From: Clostridia bacterium
Lineage (GTDB): Bacteria; Bacillota_A; Clostridia; Christensenellales; CAG-138
Assembly (NCBI GenBank): GCA_017553815.1
Contig: JAFZJT010000091.1
Location: 1-16,327, forward strand
Length of the DNA stretch: 16,327 nt
Reading direction: 5' to 3'
Both the position numbers and the translations under genes were made by a program. Every line of letters starts with the position of its first letter. The first letter of the stretch is position 1. The notes under the pieces are model-generated. The model saw only the letters and a program-made list of their open reading frames with translations, searched no databases and was not told the origin of the DNA. Shown here in pieces: positions 7,798 to 14,861 of the stretch.

Positions 7798-7826
7798 ATT
7801 ATATCAAACTCGATACTGTTTTTCAA
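7798..7826 (-). promoter_or_regulatory. Sigma-70-type promoter of the RyR/CARF operon
   Basis: On the minus strand the -35 TTGAAA (7821-7826) and -10 TATAAT (7798-7803) are separated by exactly 17 bp. The predicted start of transcription is near 7790, about 28 nt before the first ATG (7762). This is the best housekeeping promoter upstream of the six-gene operon. I saw no convincing operator next to it, so expression may be constitutive, consistent with a system controlled by ligand at the protein level. Confidence 0.75.
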
Positions 7827-7979
7827 CCAAAGCCTCGTTATGCACTTCTTATTTGATAAACCGATTTAAACGCCCTTTTTCGCAAGCCATATCTCAAGCA
7901 GGTTCAAAAATCGCATATCTTTAAAGAATAAGCAGCAGTGCCGAAATAGCATTGACACCGCCGCTTTACAATAGCCAAA

Positions 7980-8640
7980 TCAGTTGCTTTGCTTGCACTT
8001 TCCTTCAAGCAAAGCTTTAATCTCGTCTCCTGTCATACGGCTTTTCGCAAGCAGTTCTTCAACGAGTTTATCCATCACGGATCGGTTGGATTTAATAATG
8101 TCTATAGTGTTTTTCATCTCATTATCGAGAACCTTATTCACGGCGGTTCTGACCTGACTCGACAACTCGCCGTTCCTGGCCGACTGATAATCGATGACGG
8201 CAAGTCCAAAGTCTTCATCCATACCGTAGCCGCACATAAGGCTCATTGCTGTTACCGTAGCCGTATTCAGATCTCCTCCTGCACCCGTCGACAGTCCGTC
8301 CTCCTCGCCATAATAAACGATTTCGGCTGCACGACCGCCAAGAGCGATACGAATCCTTGACAGCAATTCCTGTTTTGTATAAATACCTTTGTCTTCATTG
8401 TCACCGTGCTGCATATAGCCGCCGTAGTTGCCCCTTGCAACGATCGTTAAATACGACGGCGTTTCGCCGCTCATCCAGCACAGCAAAGCATGACCCGCTT
8501 CGTGTCTGGCAGTGCGCTCCAAAGCGGCTTCGCTCCTCTTTCTGGTTGCTCCGCCGGTAAAGGTTTCAAAAGCTTCTTCAAGCACTCTGTCGGTAACGTT
8601 CATATTGCCGGCGCGGATCGCCATTCTCAAGGATATTCTA
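7980..8640 (-). pseudogene. FtsH-type AAA/M41 protease remnant: peptidase module only
   Basis: The 216 residues readable from TTG at 8630 begin in the AAA lid (L-R-M-A-I-R-A-G, E-E-A-F-E). They continue through a complete M41 zinc peptidase: H-E-A-G-H at 43-47, G-G-R-A-A-E at 98-103 and a third metal ligand in G-D-L-N-T-A-T (D120). FtsH relatives usually exceed 500 residues; the N-terminal membrane part and the whole ATPase (Walker A/B, SRH) are absent. An in-frame stop lies a few codons upstream (about 8663), and the frame runs straight into the 3' edge of the truncated permease gene with no ribosome site. I therefore call it a deletion remnant. A translated peptidase without its unfoldase is possible but would lack substrate delivery. 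The zinc motifs have not decayed, so the event may be recent. Confidence 0.75.
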
Positions 8641-9058
8641 TCTGCTTTCGCACGGCATAAAAAGCCTCCCGCTCAGCATTTGCCAGCAGGGGCTCATCCA
8701 AACACCTCTGAAAATAGCCGCCGTTCAGCCTTTCGAGCACATCGGGCTTGGATTCGAGCCAGCTAACGAACGAGTCATCCATGCCGATCAAAGTGATATG
8801 AGATGAGATCGAGTCCGCGCGCTCTATCCAAAGCAGCTTTTCATCGAGCTCATCATACGTTATCTCATCGGGTTTTCTATCGCCGTATTCCGCTATAAAC
8901 GAGTGATAGGCTTCGTTATACAATCCCTTTGCGCCGACCTCATCTCCGCCTTTTATCGGCAGTATGCACAGCACGACGGAGAGCGCACTCAAAAGCGCAA
9001 GCATAAACAGAGCAGTTTTGCCGAATAAAACCCTTCTCAGCTCGCGCATATCATTCAT
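8627..9058 (-). pseudogene. ABC-2-type permease remnant (N-terminal part only)
   Basis: About 143 residues from M-N-D-M-R-E-L. One membrane helix (about 14-32, F-M-L-A-L-L-S-A-L-S-V-V-L-C-I-L) is followed by a soluble extracytoplasmic region rich in Asp, Glu and Tyr. ABC permeases of this layout have a large loop after TM1 and then five or more further helices; these are missing. The frame ends at the junction with the FtsH remnant. The start overlaps the end of the ABC ATPase gene by a few bases (several in-frame ATGs at 9061, 9058 and 9049; 9058 is chosen as the compromise), typical of an ATPase-permease pair. Family assignment rests mainly on gene order and the TM1 layout. The product cannot form a transport channel. 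Confidence 0.6.
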
Positions 9059-9769
9059 CATCCCCGAGGAAATGCATATACACGTCCTCAAGATCGCGCC
9101 CGTTCGCTTCCTCAATGAGCTCGGCGGGCGTGCCGTGTGCCACGAGCTTTCCCTTTTTCATTAGGATAACGTCGTCCGCGATGGTCTCGATATCGCTTAC
9201 GATATGCGTAGACCAAAGCACAATGCATTCCTTTGCAAGCTCGTGAACGTAGCTTCTTATGCGTATGCGCTCCTTTGGATCGAGCCCCGCAGTGGGTTCG
9301 TCGATTATTATCAACTTTGGCGCGCCCAATAGGGCTTGGCAGAGGAGCACCCTTTGGCGCATACCGCCCGAAAAGCCGCCCAGCTTTTTATGGGCAGCAT
9401 CCGAAAGGTTCACAAGCTCAAGAAGGCGCATTACCTGCGCCTTTGCCTCCTTCCCCTTTATTTCTTTTAGCTTTGCGATATAAAGCAGGAAGGAATACGC
9501 GTTCATCTCGTCATACATACCCTGCTGCTGTGGCATATAGCCGAGCTTTTCGCGAAAAGCTTTGCCGAGCGCGAGCACGTCCTTGCCATTAAAAAGTATC
9601 TCGCCGCCGTCGCGCGAAACGTTGTCCGTGATGAGGTTCATCATCGTGGATTTGCCCGCGCCGTTTGCGCCGAGTATGCCGCAGATGCCCTTTGAAAAGG
9701 TGTATGAAAAATCATCGAGCGCAATCTTTTGCCCGTAGCGCTTGGTAAGTTTTTTAGTTCAAGCTCCAT
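9051..9769 (-). pseudogene. ABC transporter ATPase, frameshifted near codon 7 (or recoded)
   Basis: Adding one base gives a 239-aa ABC ATPase. From ATG 9769 the frame reads M-E-L-E-L-K-N, then must move -1 to continue L-T-K-R-Y-G-Q, on to Walker A G-A-N-G-A-G-K-S-T, Q-loop P-Q-Q, signature F-S-G-G-M-R-Q-R, Walker B L-I-I-I-D-E-P and switch S-T-H. The downstream frame has a stop five codons before the break and its first ATG (9644) lies after Walker A, so a product from there would not bind ATP. The break sits in T6 on the plus strand (9750-9755), read as A-AAA-AAC on the coding strand, a -1 slippery heptamer in the correct register. GGGGG precedes the start. Options are a deletion, an assembly error, or programmed frameshifting. 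The partner permease is truncated, which favours decay. Confidence 0.85.
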
Positions 9770-9824
9770 ACTTACCCCCATTTACTTCACTCTTCATCAG
9801 CGAAGCGACTTCATTCAAGCTTCA

Positions 9825-11159
9825 TTACCATCTGCGCCAGATCGGGTTTCCCGCCGCTATCTCGCTCTTATCCAGATACCACGTGGGTATCGAACAGGCA
9901 ATTGAGATGCTTCCGTCCTCGCCGGGAGGTTCGGCAAAGATATAGCTCTCGGTTTGAAGAATGAACTATGTTTCCAAGAAATCCTCCGGCATATCCTCAT
10001 AAAGGTACTTTGATACCACGCTGCCGTCCGTATCGGTTACGTATAAGCCCCAATTCGGCCGCGTTTCCTCCTCGGGGTCGTCGTTATAGCCATTGTAGGA
10101 TTTAAGATAGTAACCGTTCGTGTAATCAAGATAAGTATGCCACTTCGAGCTGTAGATATCATCCGTTGAATAGTGAAGCCGTTTTTCGCCCGTTTCTATA
10201 TCCATGCCCCAAAGCCGCATCGCGCTTAGATCCGCCCGATCCGCGGTAACGTACAGTATCTCCCCGTCCTTAACGCCGTAGCACTCATTCAAAGCGTAGA
10301 ACCATTCCCGTTCGGTTCCGATCTCCCGCGCCTCTTCGGTTTTAATATTGTATTCATAGAATCTAACTATGTACTCATCGTTTTCGCCTCCAATATGTCC
10401 AACGCCATAGACGATATCCCCGCTTGAGTATATCGGAATGCCCATTCCGCTCTCCCACGAGCGCACCTCCATCGTATCGAGGCATATCATAAACAGGGCG
10501 CTGTCCGGAACACCGCCCATTGCCACGCTCTTTTTGTACGCGGTATGCGTTATGAACAGATACTTGTTTAAAAAAACGAAGCTCCATGCCGTATACTCCG
10601 GCGTGTAATCGAGCTCCTTTTCCGGAAGGCGCATTACCTCCTCGTTCTGCATGCCGTCGAGCCGCATCCGACAGAGCGACGGATGTGTAACTTGATTAGG
10701 TTCGCCCTCGCCTACGTTATATACTATGTAGTAGATATAGCGGTCGTAGATCCAGATACTCATATTCATAGCGTCCGCTCTTGCGTCGCAGTTGCCGTTC
10801 CTATGATTGCAGTTCGGCTTGGCGCAGAGCGGCAGAAACTCCTTATAGACCTTGTCGCTGACGTATATCATGCCTTCAAAAAGGTAATAAACAGCGTCAT
10901 CTGTTTCAAGGATCGGCGTATACGGTAGCATAAGGCTGGCTTCCGCCGTGCGGCGAAAATCGAAGCAATAGCTCTTTTCGTCCGGCAATGCGGTCTGCTT
11001 TGCCGCATCGGGTGTTTCGTTGAGCTTGCCGCTTTCCGCGCCATTCGTTTCAAAGCCTGCTGGCCTCGGCGTCTGCACCGGTTCGTTTACAACCGAGCAG
11101 GCATAAAGAATGATTATTATCATTAATGAAAGCAAAACATAAGCGCTCCTCTTTATCAT
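9825..11159 (-). pseudogene. Surface lipoprotein of the P-L-C/N-C-x-H family with an in-frame amber codon
   Basis: I start at ATG 11159 (M-I-K-R-S-A-Y), preceded by AAAGGTG, rather than the longer frame from 11240. It begins with a lipoprotein signal peptide: hydrophobic core and lipobox L-Y-A-C. The body is repetitive and beta-rich (Tyr/Trp-laden strands, propeller-like), with L-P-L-C-x-K-P-N-C-x-H and a third Cys soon after, a likely metal or disulfide knot seen in many uncharacterised Clostridia lipoproteins. It stops at TAG 9966-9968 (397 aa). The same frame then stays open for 46 codons (F-I-L-Q-T-E-S-Y...I-P-T-W-Y-L-D-K-S-E-I) to TAA 9825-9827. The last part matches the end of the sister lipoprotein (L-P-G-W-Y-L-D-I-K-E-L), so the amber codon is internal. 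TAG ends the intact CARF gene, so general recoding is unlikely. Loss of the C-terminal strand is the simplest reading. Confidence 0.75.
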
Positions 11160-11219
11160 TTGACACCTTTCTCCCTTGGTGCAAGATTTACCTTTTGATA
11201 TAATACTTCCGACAATGCA

Positions 11220-11265
11220 GGAATGCGAAGATACATTCAAAATATCATGTTCATCCCCGCATTCC
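11220..11265. repeat. 8-bp inverted repeat in the 173-nt gap between the two lipoprotein genes
   Basis: GGAATGCG (11220-11227) and CGCATTCC (11258-11265) are perfect inverted copies around a 30-nt AT-rich centre. No T-run follows, so it is not a terminator. It could be an operator or a loose hairpin in the leader of the downstream lipoprotein. The remainder of 11160-11332 shows only that gene's ribosome site and no convincing promoter. Confidence 0.35.
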
Positions 11266-11332
11266 CATGCATAGTGGTTTAGAGTTTTTTGCAGTTGAAT
11301 GTTACTTAGTGTAGTTCAACGCGAAAGAGCAT

Positions 11333-12537
11333 TTAATCCTCCGGCGCCCAGCTGTGCCAACCAAAGCTATCCGTGCCGAGCTCCTTAATATCCAGATACC
11401 ATCCGGGAAGCGCGGTGGAATCCGAATTCGCCGCACTTCTTTCGTATCCGAATACGAAATCACCGATTATCTTGCTTATGATAGTATCCGGTTCGCCCTC
11501 CGAATGGGGCATCTCTAAGACAAGGTTACCCAAAACGTCGCTCACCTCGGTTCCCGCAAGTGACGGAACCGCGCTCGTATTGCTGCCGAAAATGTAATCT
11601 CCATATGGATAATACCATCGGCGGGTCTGCGGCTCGGCGGAAGCGATCGTAGATAGCTTCCCGCTTTCAGTGTCGATGCGGAAGCTTTTCCCAAGCTCCC
11701 AACCTTCGGCAAAGATAAGGGCGCCATCCTTAAGCATGCAGGAAAACAGCTCCGGCACAAACGGAAGAACAAACACGCGCTGAGCCGTTCCGGCATCGAG
11801 ATCGGCTTTGATAAGCTCATTTCTTCCCTTTCCGCAAATACAATAAAGCTCGTTTCCGTTTCCGGCAATGGGTTCTCCCAACGAAACTCCATCCGGCAGA
11901 TCAAGACGTACTGCTTTCAAATCCTTTGAGCTCAGATCTATCCTATAGGTCTCGGTTGAAAACCCGCCCCGCTCAAAATTTATCAGATGATACATAACAA
12001 CGGCGTATTTATTATGAAAATACCACTCGTATGCATATGCAGCCCCACTGTTTTCCCTGTCTTCAAAATAGGTGCAAAGCTTATCGTGTGCGCTGCCGTC
12101 AAGCTCCATTCGCCATAGCTCCAACGCGCTCCTTCCCTCGGTGTCGGTCCTGATCAAATAATAGATATGCGACCCATAAAGCCACACTTTATTTGAAGCA
12201 TCACCCTCGAGGATCGAGGAGCAGTCTGCTGTCGTATGCTGGCAATTCGGTTTTCCACAGAGCGGCAGCCACTCCTTATTGCATTTATCGCTGAAGAACA
12301 GTTGGTACTCATTTGCCGATGTGAAACACAGATAATAGACCGTTTCTTCGGTCTCAAAAATCTGCTCCATACCCGCGCTTGCATAAACGGAACATAGGTC
12401 GACCGTATAGAATGATGTTGGTTCGGCAGCCTCGGTACCGGAGCTTGACGGAGTGCAGCATATATTGCAAACTATTGAGCTGAGCAGCAAAAAAGAACTT
12501 TAAGCAGCTTGCACTTTTCACACTTTACAATTCTCAT
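11333..12537 (-). pseudogene. Second P-L-C/N-C-x-H lipoprotein, frameshifted in its signal peptide
   Basis: From ATG 12537 (ATGA overlap with the stop of the upstream gene) the frame reads M-R-I-V-K-C-E-K-C-K-L-L-K-V-L-F and then hits a stop. With one T added to the run of six (A6 at 12489-12494 on the plus strand) it continues L-L-L-S-S-I-V-C-N-I-C-C-T into a 401-aa protein: a basic N-terminus, hydrophobic core and Cys-rich lipobox. The rest is intact and resembles the neighbouring lipoprotein: L-P-L-C-G-K-P-N-C-Q-H plus a following D-C, Tyr/Trp-rich strands, and a C-terminal L-P-G-W-Y-L-D. Initiation at TTG 12490 would give a protein without the positively charged start of a signal peptide. 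It is probably a surface accessory protein of the adjacent ABC transporter. Deletion, sequencing error or P-site slippage on the T-run are the alternatives. Confidence 0.78.
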
Positions 12538-12967
12538 TGGATCTGAAAGAACACCTCGCTAACACCATTCAAGACTATTCCTCCATTAATATAACTGTCG
12601 TAAACTGTTCTTTGAAAGAATCCGCTAGTCGGCAGAGAAAACATTGTTTCAATATTTGCATAGGTGAATGAAAATGATATCTGTTTAACTTTGATTGGTG
12701 TCTCACATTCAAGAACAACATTCTTTACATAAACAGGCTCGCCGTGCATGAACTTGAATACATAAGTGTTAGTTCTTGCCTTCAATTTGGCATTCCTGTC
12801 CGTCGTTATGTTTGATGTAACGCTCGATGTTTTTCCGCTTACTCTGCATATATATCGAATGTTACCAAGCGTTCCTTCGTAGGTTGTTGCACCCGCATAC
12901 ATGGGGAGAACGAGAACGGAATTGCAATGAGTATTACGGCAAGAAACTTTCTTGAATACTTTTTCAT
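12534..12967 (-). pseudogene. Small secreted protein, frameshifted just after its signal peptide
   Basis: AGGAGG lies 8 nt before ATG 12967, which opens M-K-K-Y-S-R-K-F-L-A-V-I-L-I-A-I-P-F-S-F, a clear Sec signal peptide. The mature part is in the -1 frame: adding one C to the C4 run (12903-12906) joins S-P-M-Y-A-G-A to A-T-T-Y-E-G and gives 144 aa with a Y-A-G-A-type cleavage region. The alternative ATG at 12992 keeps one frame but yields a charged, signal-less N-terminus that includes the translated ribosome site, so I reject it. The mature part (about 115 aa) is rich in Thr, Val and Phe with two Cys, likely an all-beta fold; no family is recognised. Its TGA overlaps the next gene's ATG. 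It is the first gene downstream of agrD. Confidence 0.72.
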
Positions 12968-13131
12968 TGTTATTGCCTCCTATATTCTTCATTTTTTAGT
13001 TTTGATCAACACTTTTAGGCGTTGACTATTACGGTTTCATAGCTTTTAAAATTATAGTTATTATGCGTAAAGCTTGCTTAAGTAGCTGATGCATGATGAA
13101 TGGCTTCACTCATATTGAATTCGTGCATCAA

Positions 13132-13272
13132 TCAGTCTTTCATCAACTCTTCGGGCAGCTTGGGTTCATACATCGGTCCAAAACAAGGTGCCGCTGCAAA
13201 AGCATTGGCAGCGAACGCAAAGACCGCTGCAAGAACGGAAACAATCACGATGATTATTCTTGCCTTTTTCAT
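13132..13272 (-). CDS. agrD: AgrD-type cyclic lactone autoinducer peptide precursor
   Basis: 46 aa, preceded by a near-perfect AAGGAGGTGA. Residues 1-28 form an amphipathic/hydrophobic leader (M-K-K-A-R-I-I-I-V-I-V and an Ala-rich end). The core is C-F-G-P-M (30-34), followed by the conserved acidic tail Y-E-P-K-L-P-E-E-L. This matches AgrD peptides of Firmicutes, such as the Listeria precursor with C-F-M-F-V before Y-E-P. By family knowledge AgrB cuts after the core and closes a five-residue thiolactone between the Cys thiol and the Met carboxyl; the leader is then removed. The predicted signal is therefore a C30-M34 ring with a short N-terminal tail. It is divergent from agrC-agrA, which should encode its receptor and regulator. 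No agrB lies in the window. The gene is too short for routine calling. Confidence 0.9.
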   Translation of the reverse strand: MKKARIIIVIVSVLAAVFAFAANAFAAAPCFGPMYEPKLPEELMKD

Positions 13273-13385
13273 AATCTCACCTCCTTCTAAAGAACGTAGT
13301 AGTATTTGTCATCCCTCTCCAAGGATGTATTCTTGTATGCTTGCAGCATACATTGAATCCATGCAATCACCATTCATGATTTTAT

Positions 13386-13414
13386 TTTATCAAATTATTA
13401 CCGACATGGGTCAA
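13386..13414 (-). promoter_or_regulatory. agrD promoter
   Basis: On the minus strand TTGACC (13409-13414) and GATAAA (13386-13391) are spaced 17 bp. The -35 is good and the -10 is weak, as expected for a promoter needing activation. The predicted leader is about 105 nt. The direct repeats at 13418-13448 lie immediately upstream of the -35, where an AgrA-type activator would contact polymerase. Confidence 0.6.
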
Positions 13415-13417
13415 ATG

Positions 13418-13448
13418 TGCCGTAAAAGCATATTTTTATGTCGTAAAA
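13418..13448 (-). promoter_or_regulatory. Predicted AgrA (LytTR) binding site: 21-bp-period direct repeats
   Basis: TG[CT]CGTAAAA occurs at 13418-13427 and 13439-13448 (read TTTTACG[GA]CA on the agrD strand). The repeats are 21 bp apart, two helical turns, which is the geometry of LytTR-domain regulators (about 9-bp direct repeats with a 12-bp gap). They end 4 bp upstream of the agrD -35. The site also lies 25 bp upstream of the agrC -35, so both directions could be affected. Protein identity is inferred from the adjacent agrA. Confidence 0.65.
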
Positions 13449-13472
13449 ACTCGTTTGGGGCTCAAAGGTAAA

Positions 13473-13501
13473 TTGACCTTATCAATTATTAACGGTATAA
13501 T
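13473..13501 (+). promoter_or_regulatory. agrC-agrA promoter
   Basis: TTGACC (13473-13478) and TATAAT (13496-13501) are separated by 17 bp. Transcription would start near 13508, giving a leader of about 37 nt before GTG 13545. A second -10-like TATAAC at 13510-13515 lies 14 bp downstream within a direct repeat. Confidence 0.7.
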
Positions 13502-13514
13502 ATTAACGGTATAA
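13488..13514 (+). repeat. Tandem 13-bp repeat over the agrC -10 box
   Basis: ATTAACGGTATAA occurs at 13488-13500 and again at 13502-13514, separated by one base. The first copy spans the end of the spacer and most of the -10; the second lies in the initially transcribed region. Duplication of a -10 element or a second regulator site are both possible. Confidence 0.7.
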
Positions 13515-13544
13515 CATAAGCAGTGAGTATTAAAGGGGACGAAT

Positions 13545-14861
13545 GTGAGCGATATACTTATCCATGCATACGAATGGCTGATCTGCTTAGGGGAAGCAGT
13601 GGTTGTGTTTCTTTTATTCAAAAACAGATTCAACTGCACGAAGCCGAGACCGTATTTGGCTCTTGCAGGTATTCCTGTAATAGCAAGCTGCACTTTTGTT
13701 ATGAATCTGCTTTCGATCCCGTGGGCAATTCTTGCGCTGATCAGCATAGCCATTCACCTTGTCTACGCTTTTCTCTTTTTTGACGGCACCCCTACCCTTA
13801 AATATATTTGGGTGGACGTTCCGTTCGTTATCTTCTGCGTTTCCAACTATCTGTGCCTGATAGTTTTGTATGCTGTAACCGACTGGGGAGGATTGGGGCT
13901 CATCCCCGGCAATACTATCAGGGTGTTCGGGCAGTTATTCTATACGGCAATCAATTTCAGCATAGCGTTTTTTTTAATGCGTGTTAAAAATGAAGGCAGC
14001 GAGCTGCCCGCGGCGCTTCGCGCCGGTACGATATTGCTGTCGTTCATAGGAATTGCCGTTGCAATGTATTGCTTTTCCGAAATGGTATCGCCCGGTAATG
14101 CAGATATACCGACAGTATCATGGATGCTGTGTACCTCCGTGCTCGTATTGAGCGCCGCGCTTCTGCTTTTATCCGGATACCTCTCACGTCTATACCACAG
14201 GCAGCTTGAAACGCAGAAGGAGCTTCAAAAAACGAAGCTTGAAGCAGAGCACGTTTCGCAGGTTTCGGCGATGTACGACCACGTGCGCGGATTCAGGCAC
14301 GATATGAGCGGAATGATATCAACCGTGCTGAGCCTTGCCGAAAACGGCGAATACGAAAGCATGAAGGCTTATCTGCGGGAGATGAACGGAGCCGCCGAGG
14401 AAACGAGGCTCATTATAAACACGAGCAATCCTGCGATAGACGCAACCGTTTCCGCCAAGCTCATGCTTGCGGATAACTATGGGATAAAGGTGGAGCATAC
14501 CGTCTCCGTTCCGAAAAACATCAACATCGACAGCACCGATGTTTGCTCAGTTATAATGAATCTTATGGACAATGCGATAGAAGCGGTGTGCACTCTGCCG
14601 AGCGGTATGCGCAAAATCGACTTTTCAATGATAGACAAAGGCGGCATGCTCAGCATAGGTGTTAAAAACACCTGTATCGGCAGCTATCATTACGACGGCG
14701 GAAAACTGCTGACCACGAAGAATGACGGCGCGGTACACGGAATAGGTCTGACCCGCGTCGGCCGCATCGCGGCAAAGCACGACGGCTTTATGAAGGTGGA
14801 ACCGAAGCAGAATAGCTTTGAAGTAAATGTTCTGCTACCCATCCCGGATAAAACGATATGA
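13545..14861 (+). CDS. agrC: AgrC-like sensor histidine kinase (HPK10 type)
   Basis: 438 aa from GTG, with AAAGGGG 6 nt upstream. Residues 1-212 hold about seven membrane helices (for example 11-25, 36-56, 60-79, 88-111, 128-146, 160-178, 191-213), the usual peptide-sensing domain of AgrC. A coiled linker (217-240) leads to the phospho-acceptor box R-G-F-R-H-D-M-S-G (H252). The ATPase part has the N box N-L-M-D-N-A-I-E-A (339-347) and a G box H-G-I-G-L (398-402), a GHKL ATPase of the HATPase_c_5 type. Its stop overlaps the agrA start (ATGA). By family role it binds the cyclic peptide outside and phosphorylates AgrA inside. The divergent agrD gives the likely ligand. Intact. Confidence 0.92.
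   Translation: MSDILIHAYEWLICLGEAVVVFLLFKNRFNCTKPRPYLALAGIPVIASCTFVMNLLSIPWAILALISIAIHLVYAFLFFDGTPTLKYIWVDVPFVIFCVSNYLCLIVLYAVTDWGGLGLIPGNTIRVFGQLFYTAINFSIAFFLMRVKNEGSELPAALRAGTILLSFIGIAVAMYCFSEMVSPGNADIPTVSWMLCTSVLVLSAALLLLSGYLSRLYHRQLETQKELQKTKLEAEHVSQVSAMYDHVRGFRHDMSGMISTVLSLAENGEYESMKAYLREMNGAAEETRLIINTSNPAIDATVSAKLMLADNYGIKVEHTVSVPKNINIDSTDVCSVIMNLMDNAIEAVCTLPSGMRKIDFSMIDKGGMLSIGVKNTCIGSYHYDGGKLLTTKNDGAVHGIGLTRVGRIAAKHDGFMKVEPKQNSFEVNVLLPIPDKTI

Noticed and set aside
9966..9968. Genome-wide TAG reassignment to explain the lipoprotein amber codon
   Set aside because: The intact CARF gene ends in TAG, and the other genes use normal stops.
13000..13060. Promoter or terminator between agrD and the secreted-protein gene
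   Set aside because: TATAAT (minus strand, 13051-13056) has no acceptable -35, and the TCAACGC/GTGTTGA stem lacks a following T-run.
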